52,594 nucleotides of DNA from Allobosea psychrotolerans (GTDB taxonomy: Bacteria; Pseudomonadota; Alphaproteobacteria; Rhizobiales; Beijerinckiaceae): contig NZ_PQFZ01000029.1 in assembly GCF_002917105.1 (NCBI RefSeq), forward strand, positions 1-52,594, written 5' to 3'. A model generated the notes under the pieces. That model made no database searches and was not told where the DNA came from. It saw nothing but the letters and a program-made list of their open reading frames with translations. Of this stretch, positions 16,246 to 24,921 are shown piece by piece. The position numbers and the translations under genes are program-made. How positions within the stretch are numbered: the stretch's first letter is position 1; every line of letters begins with the position of its first letter.

Positions 16246-16548
16246 ATGATCATCGCTGGTTTCGTCGCAATGTCGCTCTCCTCCGGCATGGTGCAGCCGA
16301 TCGCCGACGGCCCGCCCCGCTTCAGCATCGAACAGGCCTGCCGCCACGCCGGCGAGCCCGTCACCGGCGTCGGCCGCGCCAATCAGGCCTGTCGCGACGA
16401 TGAGAGCAAGGCGGCGGCCGATCTGCAGCAGCGATGGGCAAAATACCCGGCCGCACAACGTGCCACCTGCGTCGAGGGCGCGGGGCTGGGCGGCCCGCCG
16501 AGCTATGTCCAGGTGCTGACCTGCCTGGAGATGGCCACGCATAAGTGA
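16246..16548 (+). CDS. Small Cys-containing protein, probably exported
   Basis: A 100-residue hypothetical protein. The N-terminus (MIIAGFVAMSLSSGMVQPIADG) is a short hydrophobic segment, perhaps a signal peptide. The rest holds four cysteines (ACRHAG, ACRDD, TCVEG, TCLEM), suggesting two disulfides. GGAGG at 16233-16237 sits 8 bp before the ATG at 16246, while the ATG at 16241 is too close. It is convergent with the ceramidase-like gene. I do not recognise a function. Confidence 0.65.
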   Translation: MIIAGFVAMSLSSGMVQPIADGPPRFSIEQACRHAGEPVTGVGRANQACRDDESKAAADLQQRWAKYPAAQRATCVEGAGLGGPPSYVQVLTCLEMATHK

Positions 16549-16561
16549 AGCGGCCCGCCGG

Positions 16562-17266
16562 TCACGGGATGCGCCGCCTCGGGGACAAGATCGCCGCCCT
16601 CAGCAGCAGATAGAGCACGCCCGCATTGAGCAGGTGCCAGAGCCAGTGCGTGCCCATGCTCCAGCCACCGCAGAGGGCTCCATCCAGCGTGCGAAAAGCC
16701 AGCGACACCGCGAAGACTAGCCCCGCCGAACCGACCAATCGCGCCGTCTCCCGGCCGTCCGGCCGGTGCACCAAGGCGCCAGTGACGCCGACGAGCCCCG
16801 GCAGGAAGGCGGCATAGCCGGCCGAGCCGCGCGCCGGCTGCGGCAGCAAGGGACCGAGTCCGCTGGAGAGCAACAGCGCGAAGGCGAAGAAGGCGAGCGT
16901 GCCCAGCACTGTAGTCGGCAAGGACAAGCCGAAGAAGCGCGCCAGCGCCAGTCCGAAATAGCAGAAGGCGAAGAGCTGGATCGGCACGACATCCGCAGCG
17001 AGCGTCCAGCCCTGCGGCATGGTGTGGTAGAGGAAGGAGCCGATGCCGATCGCAAGGACCAGCAGGGTGAGCGCCAGCGCCGGCCGATCCGGACTGCCGC
17101 TGCGCCGCCAGAGCTGAAAAGCCGCGACAGCCGCCAGCAGGAAGGCTCCGTTCGTCAGAGCATTCCAGGGCTCGGCCCAGAACGCACCGCTCAGCCGCTC
17201 GCAATAGCCGTAGCTGGGCACCGTTCGATCCTCCCGAGCGCCCCTCTTGCCAGTGCGCCACGACAT
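16562..17266 (-). CDS. Ceramidase-domain integral membrane protein
   Basis: A 234-residue membrane protein with about seven hydrophobic helices. It carries the landmarks of the alkaline ceramidase family: YCERLSGAFWAEPWNALTNG near the start, SFLYHTMPQGW in the middle and CGGWSMGTHWLWHLLNAG near the end. These supply the His and Asp residues expected to hold a zinc ion. Ceramidases hydrolyse an amide bond in ceramides; whether this bacterium makes sphingolipids is not shown here. The ATG at 17266 is used; a TTG at 17308 and a GTG nearer the YCER motif are alternatives. Confidence 0.8.
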   Translation of the reverse strand: MSWRTGKRGAREDRTVPSYGYCERLSGAFWAEPWNALTNGAFLLAAVAAFQLWRRSGSPDRPALALTLLVLAIGIGSFLYHTMPQGWTLAADVVPIQLFAFCYFGLALARFFGLSLPTTVLGTLAFFAFALLLSSGLGPLLPQPARGSAGYAAFLPGLVGVTGALVHRPDGRETARLVGSAGLVFAVSLAFRTLDGALCGGWSMGTHWLWHLLNAGVLYLLLRAAILSPRRRIP

Positions 17267-17422
17267 TGGTGTTGCGCCCCCCACGTGGGTCGCCGCAAGC
17301 CTTCCCAAGGCCGTCCCGCTGGGGTCCGATCGCGCCGGATTTGGCGCGTATCATGAGGAAACCTTAAACCGAAGCCGACAAATCCACCGCATGTCCAAAC
17401 GGAGTTTTAGATAGTCGGCGGC

Positions 17423-18721
17423 ATGGTCGCGCCCATGCACGCCCCGGGACCGGTCATCGACGCCGCCGCAATAGCTGCGCCGACTCCGGCGCAGGCTGGC
17501 CTCTATTCGGAGCAGCGGAGGAAGGGCTTCGGGTGGCTGCGCTTCTCGCCGTCCTTGGAGCGCGAATATCGCCGACATATGCGCCAGGATCAGCGCATCA
17601 GCGCGCTGATCTGCTCGGCAACCGCGCTGGCCATCTGGCTCGGCTTCATGGCGCTCGATCTCTGGCGGCTCGACCTGCCTCATGAGCTCGCCGAGCGGCA
17701 TTACGACGTCTGGATCACGGTGAGCCTGCGTCTGATCGTGGTCGCGCTCCTGCTGCTGCTGGTCCAGCGCCTGGCAAGCCGGGGCCTTGCAGCGGACAAA
17801 GGTCCTCCGCGCGGCTATCACTGGCTGTCGTTCCTGGCCCTGGTCCTGATCGGCACCTCCAGCGCCTTCAGCGCAAATGTCATGAAGCTGCGCGACCTCG
17901 CCCATGCCGATATGGCGCAGTTCGTCATCATCATCGCGGTCTTCCTGCCTGTCGGAATGACCTTCCGCCAAAGCCTCGGCGCCGCGACGCTGATCGCCGT
18001 CGCGACCGCCCTGCTCGGCTGCGTGATGCTCGATCCCAGCCATATGCGCGAGCATATCCGGCTCTCGACCCTGGTGTTCTTCGCCGTCTTCGTCGGCGCC
18101 GTCGGAGCCTATCTGCGCGAGTACGCCCAACGCGACCAGTTCCTGCTGCGCCGCCTGCTGCATCACTACGCCATGTTCGACGCGCTGACCGGCATCGGCA
18201 ATCGCCGCTTCTTCGAGCAGCACGCCGCGACCGCGCTGCTGCAGGCGCAGCGCGAGGGCGCCGGCGTGGTGCTCGCCATCCTCGATGTCGATCACTTCAA
18301 GAAGTTCAACGACCGCTACGGTCATCAGACCGGAGATCTTGCCCTCAGCCTGGTCGCACGCAGCCTCAAGACCGGCCTGCGCCGGCCCATGGACCTCGCC
18401 GCCCGGCTCGGCGGAGAGGAATTCGGCCTGCTGCTCTACGGAACCGGACCGGAACAGGCGCAGGTTCTGCTCGACGGCATCGTCGCCGCCATCGTTGCGC
18501 TCGCCATTCCCCATGATGCCTCGGCGACGGCGCCGCACCTCACCGTCAGCATCGGCGCGGCCTGTTTCGACGGGCACGAGACGCTGGAGAGCCTATACCG
18601 GCGGGCCGACGCGGTTCTGTACGAAAGCAAGGCCGCCGGCAGGAACCGGGCCAGGCTGGATTGGCCGAGATCAGTTGTTGCCCTGGCCAGCCGCAGGCCG
18701 CAAACTCGGCGGCGCAGATGA
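17423..18721 (+). CDS. Membrane-bound diguanylate cyclase
   Basis: A 432-residue protein with about six hydrophobic helices between residues 60 and 235, a short coiled linker and a GGDEF domain at about 255-415. The active site reads GGEEF at 330-334. An RxxD inhibitory site (RPMD, 321-324) lies exactly five residues before it, so product feedback is expected. It would make cyclic di-GMP in response to a membrane or lipid signal; the sensor region is not a named domain I recognise. A small secreted protein gene follows after 16 bp. Confidence 0.9.
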   Translation: MVAPMHAPGPVIDAAAIAAPTPAQAGLYSEQRRKGFGWLRFSPSLEREYRRHMRQDQRISALICSATALAIWLGFMALDLWRLDLPHELAERHYDVWITVSLRLIVVALLLLLVQRLASRGLAADKGPPRGYHWLSFLALVLIGTSSAFSANVMKLRDLAHADMAQFVIIIAVFLPVGMTFRQSLGAATLIAVATALLGCVMLDPSHMREHIRLSTLVFFAVFVGAVGAYLREYAQRDQFLLRRLLHHYAMFDALTGIGNRRFFEQHAATALLQAQREGAGVVLAILDVDHFKKFNDRYGHQTGDLALSLVARSLKTGLRRPMDLAARLGGEEFGLLLYGTGPEQAQVLLDGIVAAIVALAIPHDASATAPHLTVSIGAACFDGHETLESLYRRADAVLYESKAAGRNRARLDWPRSVVALASRRPQTRRRR

Positions 18722-18737
18722 AACGAGGGAGCGGGCG

Positions 18738-19019
18738 ATGCCGCGCCAGATGCTGACGATGCTGGGCCTGCTGGGCTTCAGCCTGATGGCCGCCTCCACC
18801 GCTCCCGCCCGCGCCGAGACCTGCGACGATCTCTGGTATGCCCGCAACGAGATCTACAAGGCGCAGGGCTATTGCTTCCGCACCGCGCGCGGCATCAGCG
18901 CCTTCGGCAACGCCGGCTGTCAATACGATGCCGTCGAGGACGTGCCGCTCTCCAGCAGCCAGCGCCGCACCATCGCCGATATCGCCCGCGAGGAGCGGGC
19001 CCGGCGCTGCCCGCGCTGA
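18738..19019 (+). CDS. Small secreted YARHG-like protein
   Basis: A 93-residue protein. A signal peptide ends at about residue 26 (TAPARAETC). The mature part CDDLWYARNEIYKAQGYCFRTARGISAFGNAGC resembles the YARHG domain, a small extracellular domain with paired cysteines. GAGGGAG lies just before the ATG at 18738. The gene is too close to the cyclase gene for a separate promoter to be obvious. Its role is unknown. Confidence 0.75.
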   Translation: MPRQMLTMLGLLGFSLMAASTAPARAETCDDLWYARNEIYKAQGYCFRTARGISAFGNAGCQYDAVEDVPLSSSQRRTIADIAREERARRCPR

Positions 19020-19134
19020 GCGATCGATGAACCACCTTTGCTGTGGAAGGCGCGCTGCGCCGCAGCGAGCCTGGCGCTGCACCGTGCTAAAGGCACCGGT
19101 CCGACAGGCATAATCAAGGCGACGCAACCACGGC

Positions 19135-20646
19135 ATGACGACGGCCATCGACATGGGGACCGCCCGGAGCGGCGAGCCGGCCTTGCTCGATCTCGCCGAA
19201 TTGCTGGCGACGCGTCTGCTTGTCCAGGGCAATTCCGGGTCGGGCAAATCGCATCTGCTGCGCCGCCTGCTCGAACAGAGCGCGCCACTCGTCCAGCAGG
19301 CGGTGATCGATCCCGAGGGCGATTTCGTCTCGCTCGCCGACCAGTTCGGCCATGTCGTGGTCGATGCGCAATGCGGCGAGGCCGAGCTCCAGCGCGTCGC
19401 GCTCAGGGTCCGGCAGCATCGCGTCTCGGTGGTGCTGAACCTGGAGAACCTCGAGGCCGACGAGCAGTTGCGCGCGGTCGCCGCCTTTCTCGGCGGCCTG
19501 TTCGACGTCGACCGCAGCCTCTGGTTCCCGATGCTGATCGTCGTCGACGAGGCGCAGCTCTTCGCGCCGGTGATGGCCGGCGAGGCCTCCGACGAGGCGC
19601 GCCGGCTCTCGCTCGGCGCCATGACCAACCTGATGTGCCGGGGCCGCAAACGCGGGCTGGCCGGCGTCATCGCGACCCAGCGCCTCGCAAAACTCGCCAA
19701 GAACGTCGCGGCGGAAGCCTCGAACTTCCTGATGGGCCGCACCTTCCTCGACATCGACATGGCCCGCGCCGCCGATCTCCTCGGCATGGACCGCAAGCAG
19801 GCCGAGATGTTCCGCGATCTCGAACGCGGCCAGTTCGTTGCGCTCGGCCCCGCACTGTCGAAGCGCCCGCTGCCGCTGCGGATCGGGCCGGCGACCTCGC
19901 AGGATCGCGGCGGCGCGCCCGGCCTGATGCCTTTGCCGGAACAGGGGCCCGAGGAGGCGGGAAAGTTGATCTTCACCGCCGGCGCCGACGAGGCCCCGAT
20001 CACCAATTGGCCGCCGCGCCCCACGCCACGGCCGCGCCCGCCCGCCAATGACGTGCTGCGCCAGATCGAGACCTATCGGCCCTCGCCCGCCCCCGAGCCC
20101 GAACCGGATATTCCAATGGAGCCGGAAGAGCGCGAGGCGATCATGGCCGAGATCCTGCGCGAATTGATGGTCGATCCCGAGACGCGCACGCGCCAGATCG
20201 CCGTGCTCTACCAGGATTTCACCGTGCGCTGCCGCATGCGCCGGCTCGGCCGCCAGAGCCTGAGCCTCGATGAATTCCGCCGCAGGCTCGCCGTGGCGCG
20301 CGCCGGCGCGAGCGAGGAAGTCACGGCGTCCGAACCCTGGCAGGCCGCGATCGAGGCCTCGGCCGCGCTGCCCGACGATCTCCAGAGCCTGTTCCTGTTC
20401 ATCGCGCGGGCCGGCATCGAGCGCGCGCCCTGCCCGACCGATGCAGAGCTCGCCGCCGTCTATGGCAGCCATTCGCCGAGCCGGGCGCGCCGTCTGATCG
20501 GCTATATCGAGGAGCGCGGGCTCCTCGTGAGCCATGTCGACTTTCGCGGCCAGCGTACGCTGGCCCTGCCGACGCTCGGGCTGGAAACCGCGCCGGGCCT
20601 CGCCCAGCCACGCAGCGCGGGCCTGCCGCGCGGAGCGCGGAGCTAG
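19135..20646 (+). CDS. HerA/VirB4-like ATP-binding protein (DUF87 type)
   Basis: A 503-residue P-loop ATPase. The Walker A is GNSGSGKSH at residues 32-40, the HerA-type DPEGDF is at 59-64, and the Walker B is MLIVVDEAQ at about 133-141. An Arg-rich RGRKRGLAGVIATQR block follows, typical of HerA and conjugative ATPases. Residues about 290-350 are a Pro-rich linker. The C-terminal part has a helical, probable winged-helix region (AAVYGSHSPSRARRLIGYIEERGLL). HerA pairs with NurA nuclease in archaea, but no nuclease neighbour is visible here. The in vivo role is unknown. Confidence 0.82.
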   Translation: MTTAIDMGTARSGEPALLDLAELLATRLLVQGNSGSGKSHLLRRLLEQSAPLVQQAVIDPEGDFVSLADQFGHVVVDAQCGEAELQRVALRVRQHRVSVVLNLENLEADEQLRAVAAFLGGLFDVDRSLWFPMLIVVDEAQLFAPVMAGEASDEARRLSLGAMTNLMCRGRKRGLAGVIATQRLAKLAKNVAAEASNFLMGRTFLDIDMARAADLLGMDRKQAEMFRDLERGQFVALGPALSKRPLPLRIGPATSQDRGGAPGLMPLPEQGPEEAGKLIFTAGADEAPITNWPPRPTPRPRPPANDVLRQIETYRPSPAPEPEPDIPMEPEEREAIMAEILRELMVDPETRTRQIAVLYQDFTVRCRMRRLGRQSLSLDEFRRRLAVARAGASEEVTASEPWQAAIEASAALPDDLQSLFLFIARAGIERAPCPTDAELAAVYGSHSPSRARRLIGYIEERGLLVSHVDFRGQRTLALPTLGLETAPGLAQPRSAGLPRGARS

Positions 20647-20652
20647 AGGCCG

Positions 20653-21276
20653 GTGCGCCGAGCCTTGCTCGTCGACGTCGACGGCGTGCTGGTCCGAGGC
20701 AGGCCTGGCGATGGCCGTCCTTGGACGAGTGAGCTAAGGCAGGATCTGGGCCTCGACCCGGATTTGCTGCATCAGCACTTCTTCGCAAAGCACTGGCCAG
20801 ACATAGTCATCGGCCGTGCCGCTCTGGAAGAGAAGCTCGCTCCTGTGCTGGCCGAGATCGCGCCGCATCTGACGTATCAGGACTTCACGGCTTACTGGTT
20901 CGCCAACGACGCTCGGCTTGATGTCGAACTGCTCGCCGCGCTCGACCTGCTGCGTTCTTCGGGCATCACCATCGCTCTCGCGACGAACCAAGAGCATGTG
21001 CGCGCCCGGCACCTGATCGGTTCGCTCGGGCTGTCCCGGCACATCGACGACATCTTCTATTCGGCAGCGATCGGAGCCCGGAAACCCGAACCCGCTTTCT
21101 TCCGGGCCGTACAGGACAAGCTCGGCCTCAAGGGGCAGGCCTTGCTGCTGCTCGACGACAGCTTCGAGAATGTCGAGGCGGCGCGCCGTCTCGGCTGGCA
21201 GGCGATCCACTGGGCGTATGGCAGCCGGCTGGACCGGGAGATGGCCCGGCTGATCGGAGCCGGCAATCTGCGCTAG
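20653..21276 (+). CDS. HAD-superfamily hydrolase
   Basis: A 207-residue HAD phosphatase-like protein starting with GTG at 20653. Motif I is LLVDVDGVL (nucleophile Asp8 and acid Asp10), motif II is LATNQ, motif III is the lysine in IGARKPEPAFF, and motif IV is LLLDDSFENVEAA. The cap is the small alpha-helical type. AGAGG overlaps the end of the ATPase gene, 6 bp upstream, so the two are probably co-transcribed. The substrate is unknown. Confidence 0.85.
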   Translation: MRRALLVDVDGVLVRGRPGDGRPWTSELRQDLGLDPDLLHQHFFAKHWPDIVIGRAALEEKLAPVLAEIAPHLTYQDFTAYWFANDARLDVELLAALDLLRSSGITIALATNQEHVRARHLIGSLGLSRHIDDIFYSAAIGARKPEPAFFRAVQDKLGLKGQALLLLDDSFENVEAARRLGWQAIHWAYGSRLDREMARLIGAGNLR

Positions 21277-21280
21277 GCTT

Positions 21281-21844
21281 TCAGTGCGCCTTGCCCGCGG
21301 GCATCGTCATCCTATCGACCCAGGCGATTCCGATCGCCGACAGGATGAAGACGGTGTGGATCGCCGTCTGCAGGATGACGCCGGTCGCGGTGTAGTTCGT
21401 CGCGGTCGCACTGCCGATATTGCCGGCCTCGATGAAGGTCCGCAGCAGGTGGATCGACGAGATGCCGATGATCGCCATGGCGAGCTTGATCTTGAGCACG
21501 CTGGCATTGACGTGGCTCAGCCATTCCGGCTGGTCGGGATGGTCCTGCAGGCCCAGCCGCGAGACGAAGGTCTCGTAGCCGCCGACGATGACCATGATCA
21601 GCAGGTTCGAGATCATCACCACGTCGATCAGGCCCAGCACCACCAGCATGATCTGCTGCTCGCCGAACTCGGTCGCATGGGTGACGAGGTGCCAAAGCTC
21701 CTTCAGGAACAGGAAGACGTAGACGCACTGCGCCACGATCAAACCGAGATAGAGCGGCAATTGCAGCCAGCGCGAGCTGAAGATGATCGTCGGCAGGAGC
21801 TTCACGGCCACGGGGATGCGCGGGAGTTCGCCAGAATGCGACAT
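21281..21844 (-). CDS. UPF0114 (YqhA) family membrane protein
   Basis: A 187-residue membrane protein with about four hydrophobic helices. The segments FSSRWLQLPLYLGLIVAQCVYVFLFLKELWHL, DVVMISNLLIMVIVGGYETFVSRL and KLAMAIIGISSIHLLRTFI are characteristic of YqhA (TIGR00645). The function of the family is not established. The ATG at 21844 is used because the upstream in-frame sequence has no membrane or signal character. It is convergent with the HAD gene, with 4 bp between. Confidence 0.88.
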   Translation of the reverse strand: MSHSGELPRIPVAVKLLPTIIFSSRWLQLPLYLGLIVAQCVYVFLFLKELWHLVTHATEFGEQQIMLVVLGLIDVVMISNLLIMVIVGGYETFVSRLGLQDHPDQPEWLSHVNASVLKIKLAMAIIGISSIHLLRTFIEAGNIGSATATNYTATGVILQTAIHTVFILSAIGIAWVDRMTMPAGKAH

Positions 21845-22098
21845 GAAGGAGTTTCCAGGCTTTCTCGAACGGATGCTGCAATGCAAAAGAGTGCTGTCGC
21901 TAGATGGTGCAAGAGCACCGACCGTGCAAGCGGCCTGCGCCGGACCACGGCAAAAGTTCCCGCAAGCAGTGAGAACGATGAAATTTCTGACTTCCTTACG
22001 ATCGGTGCTTCCATGACGACACGGCAATGACTAAGTTTGGCGGCAATCGGGGGAACAGATGACGTTCCTCTCGCGTTGGAGAGGAAAGGAGTTTTCTC

Positions 22099-22548
22099 AT
22101 GATCAAGACCTTGACCATCGCGGCCGCGCTCGTCGGAGGCGCCCTCATCGCCGCTCCGGCCTCCGCCGCCCCGCTCAGCGCGACGACCGGATCGGCCCTG
22201 CAGCTCGCCGATAGCGGCAAGGGCCTTGTCGAGACCGTGCAGTATCGCCGTTATGGCTACGGTCGCGGTTACGGCCCGCGCTATGGCTACCGTGGCGGCT
22301 ATTACCGCGGCGGACGCGGCGCGGCCGTTGGCGCTGGCATTGCGGCGGGTGCCATCGGCGCGCTGGCCGCCGGCGCCCTGCTCGCACCCGGCCCGGTTTA
22401 TGCCGAGCCGGCTCCGGTCTACGGCGCCCCGGTCTACGCGGGCCCGGGTCCCGACGCGGTCGCCTATTGCTCGCGTCGCTTCCGCAGCTACGACCCGGAG
22501 ACCGGCACCTATATCGGCACGGGCGGCGTCGTCCGCTCCTGCCCCTGA
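22099..22548 (+). CDS. BA14K-family secreted protein
   Basis: A 149-residue protein. A signal peptide ends at about residue 24 (APASAAP). A Tyr/Arg/Gly-rich stretch (YRRYGYGRGYGPRYGYRGGYYRGGRG) follows, then a glycine/alanine-rich hydrophobic segment. The C-terminal BA14K motif is AYCSRRFRSYDPETGTYIGTGGVVRSCP with its two cysteines. BA14K proteins are immunoreactive envelope proteins described in Brucella, with proposed lectin-like activity. GAAAGGAG lies before the ATG, and a terminator follows at 22591. Confidence 0.9.
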   Translation: MIKTLTIAAALVGGALIAAPASAAPLSATTGSALQLADSGKGLVETVQYRRYGYGRGYGPRYGYRGGYYRGGRGAAVGAGIAAGAIGALAAGALLAPGPVYAEPAPVYGAPVYAGPGPDAVAYCSRRFRSYDPETGTYIGTGGVVRSCP

Positions 22549-22590
22549 TAGCGCTTGCCCCTGACATCGCCTGACGGGCGAACATGACAG

Positions 22591-22619
22591 CCTCCGCGCA
22601 GCAATGCGCGGAGGTTTTT
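22591..22619 (+). terminator. Rho-independent terminator after the BA14K gene
   Basis: A perfect 10-bp stem CCTCCGCGCA/TGCGCGGAGG with loop GCAA is followed by TTTTT. It lies 43 bp after the BA14K stop codon. Confidence 0.9.
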
Positions 22620-22725
22620 CATGTCCGGAGCCACCAAGGCGATTTGCGCCGTCAGACTGAACGGGCTTGCCAGCGCGGCGCGCCTGCCGCTTATCCTCAC
22701 GCTCTTCTGAGTCGGAGTTCGGTTC

Positions 22726-23511
22726 GTGCGCATCGCCACCTGGAACGTCAATTCGGTCCGCCAGCGGCTGGGCCATCTGCTCGACTTCCTGAAGGAAGCT
22801 GAGCCCGATGCGCTCTGCCTGCAGGAGATCAAATGTCTCGATGCCGATTTCCCGCGCGCCGAGATCGAGGAGGCCGGCTGGCAGGTCGAGACCCATGGCC
22901 AGAAGACCTTCAACGGCGTCGCCATCATCAGCCGCAGCAAGCTCGAGGATGTCCGGCGCGGCCTGCCGGGCGATGAGGCCGACGAGCAGGCGCGCTATCT
23001 CGAAGGCGTCCTGCCCATGGGCAGTGGGGTGGTGCGCCTGGCCACCATCTACCTGCCCAACGGCAATCCGCCCAATACCGAGAAATACCCCTACAAGCTC
23101 AACTGGATGAAGCGCCTCACCGCCCATGCGCGGATGCTGCTGGAGCAGGAAGAGCCGCTGGTCTTCGCCGGCGACTACAACGTCATCCCCGAGCCGCGCG
23201 ACGCCCGCGAGCCCGCCGCCTGGGTCAATGACGCGCTGTTCCTGCCGCCGACCCGAGCGGCCTTTCGCAGCCTGGTCAATCTCGGCCTGACCGAGGCGCT
23301 GCGCGCGACCACGGATGCGCCGGGCCTCTACACCTTCTGGGATTATCAGGCCGGCGCCTGGCAGCGGAACAACGGCATCCGCATCGACCATCTCCTGCTC
23401 TCGCCGCAGGCGGCGGATAGGCTCGCGAGCGTGTCGATCGCCAAGCATGTCCGCGGCTGGGAGAAGCCGTCCGATCACGTGCCGGTGATGCTGGAGTTGC
23501 GCGCCGCCTGA
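22726..23511 (+). CDS. xth: Exodeoxyribonuclease III
   Basis: A 261-residue AP endonuclease/exonuclease of the XthA family. Signature segments are visible: RIATWNVNSVRQRL, LCLQEIKC with the metal-binding Glu, FAGDYNVIPEPRD with catalytic Asp and Asn, IRIDHLLLS and the C-terminal SDHVPVMLEL with catalytic His. It repairs abasic sites in DNA. Translation starts at GTG 22726, since no ATG precedes the first strand. The length matches the family. Confidence 0.94.
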   Translation: MRIATWNVNSVRQRLGHLLDFLKEAEPDALCLQEIKCLDADFPRAEIEEAGWQVETHGQKTFNGVAIISRSKLEDVRRGLPGDEADEQARYLEGVLPMGSGVVRLATIYLPNGNPPNTEKYPYKLNWMKRLTAHARMLLEQEEPLVFAGDYNVIPEPRDAREPAAWVNDALFLPPTRAAFRSLVNLGLTEALRATTDAPGLYTFWDYQAGAWQRNNGIRIDHLLLSPQAADRLASVSIAKHVRGWEKPSDHVPVMLELRAA

Positions 23512-23538
23512 AGGTCATTGCGAGCGCCGCGCCAGGGT

Positions 23539-23901
23539 TCACTCCGCCGAACCCCGCTTCACGCCGTCCTTGATGAACACCCGGAACGGCGTCGTGCCGG
23601 TCGCGCTCCCATCAAGCGAGCGCCAGCTGCCGTTGGTGCAGAGCACGCCGCCTTGCGTCGCCACCGCCTCAAAGACGATGGCATTGCGATAGACCGTGCC
23701 ATCGGGCTCGATCGCCCGGAAATTCGTGGTGCATTTGCCGTGCGCGACGACCGGATCGTAATCATGGATCATAGTGCCGCCGCCGCCTGTGCTCGGGAAC
23801 GGGTCCTTGAGCGGAGCCCAGCGCTCGAAATCATCCTGCGCGGCAACACCGGCAGTCATGAACATGATGGCGATGAGGTTGAAGGACACGGCATGACGCA
23901 T
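23539..23901 (-). CDS. Small secreted protein of unknown function
   Basis: A 120-residue protein. A signal peptide ends at about residue 21 (TAGVAAQDD). The mature part has two cysteines (GKCTTNF, VLCTNGS) that could form one disulfide. No family is recognised. It is convergent with xth and lies downstream of the exoR-like gene in the same direction, 66 bp apart. Confidence 0.7.
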   Translation of the reverse strand: MRHAVSFNLIAIMFMTAGVAAQDDFERWAPLKDPFPSTGGGGTMIHDYDPVVAHGKCTTNFRAIEPDGTVYRNAIVFEAVATQGGVLCTNGSWRSLDGSATGTTPFRVFIKDGVKRGSAE

Positions 23902-23967
23902 GGCGCAGGCTCCCTATGGGTCTGCTCCAATTACGCTCGGATCGTGATGTCAGATGCAGTGGCGCGC

Positions 23968-24921
23968 TCAGCGCTGCGACGCGCTGCGGCTGGCGAATTG
24001 CTGGCGCTCGACCATGGCAAGCGCCGCGCTGCGGTCCGCAGGCGAAGCGGCAGCAAAGGCGGCTTCGCAGCGCTCGATGATCCAGGCTTCTCGCACCGCA
24101 TCGGCGCTGTCGCGCGCCAGCGAGAGCCACATCAGCCCCACCACCGGCGCGCGCGGCACGCCGTCACCGCCGCGGATCAGCATGTCGCCGAAGACGGCGC
24201 GGGCCGGAGCGTGGCCCTTCTCGGCGGCGAGCTTCATCCAGCGTGCAGCCTGGCGCGCATCGCGATTGGTGCCCTGCCCGTTCATGTAGAGCCGGGCGAG
24301 ATTGTACTGGCCTTCCGGGTCGCCGAAATAAGAGGCGGCGTAGTGGAACATGTCGAAGGCCCGGTCGGCATTGGGCTTCACATAGCTGCCCTTGATGCCG
24401 TCGACAAAATAACCACCGAGCGCGACGAAGGCGCCGCTGACGATACGGCCATCGGCCGTGCCGGGAATCGCATCCGCATTCTCGTCCGCGATCTTCGAGA
24501 AATACTCGAACGCCTTGAGATCATTGGCAGGCACACCGTCGCCACCGGCATACATCCGGCCCAGCTTGAACTGTGCCGTGAGATGGCCCTGCGAGGCGGC
24601 GTATTCGAGCGCACGCACCGCACCGACCTTGTCGCCCGCGGTCGAGTCGCGCATCCAGGCCCGGATCGCGTCGCGGGCGTTGCTGAACGGGGCGATCGGC
24701 AGGGCCGTATGCGCGGCCGGGCCGCTCGGCGCGGGAGCGATCGGCCGCACGCTGGGAGCAGGCGGCGCGGGCGGAGCAAGATCGGGCTCGGGCAGCATCA
24801 CGCCCGGAATCGGACGCGGCGGAATCGGCCCGCGCATCGGCGCGAGATCCTGCGCCCAGGCGGCTTGTTGGCCGCCCAGGATCAGGAACAATGCTGCAAA
24901 TGTCGCGTCAAATATCCGCAT
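23968..24921 (-). CDS. exoR: ExoR-like periplasmic Sel1-repeat protein
   Basis: A 317-residue protein. A signal peptide (residues 1-23, ending AAWAQ) is followed by a proline-rich stretch and then Sel1/TPR-like repeats from about residue 95. It resembles Sinorhizobium ExoR over that part: GAVRALEYAASQGHLTAQFKLGRMYAGGDGVP and later YNLARLYMNGQG. ExoR is the periplasmic inhibitor of the ExoS/ChvI two-component system, which controls exopolysaccharide and motility. It is longer than ExoR (about 268 residues) because of the Pro-rich N-terminal insert. The ATG at 24921 overlaps the end of ilvD by 14 bp, so the two genes are translationally linked. Confidence 0.8.
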   Translation of the reverse strand: MRIFDATFAALFLILGGQQAAWAQDLAPMRGPIPPRPIPGVMLPEPDLAPPAPPAPSVRPIAPAPSGPAAHTALPIAPFSNARDAIRAWMRDSTAGDKVGAVRALEYAASQGHLTAQFKLGRMYAGGDGVPANDLKAFEYFSKIADENADAIPGTADGRIVSGAFVALGGYFVDGIKGSYVKPNADRAFDMFHYAASYFGDPEGQYNLARLYMNGQGTNRDARQAARWMKLAAEKGHAPARAVFGDMLIRGGDGVPRAPVVGLMWLSLARDSADAVREAWIIERCEAAFAAASPADRSAALAMVERQQFASRSASQR

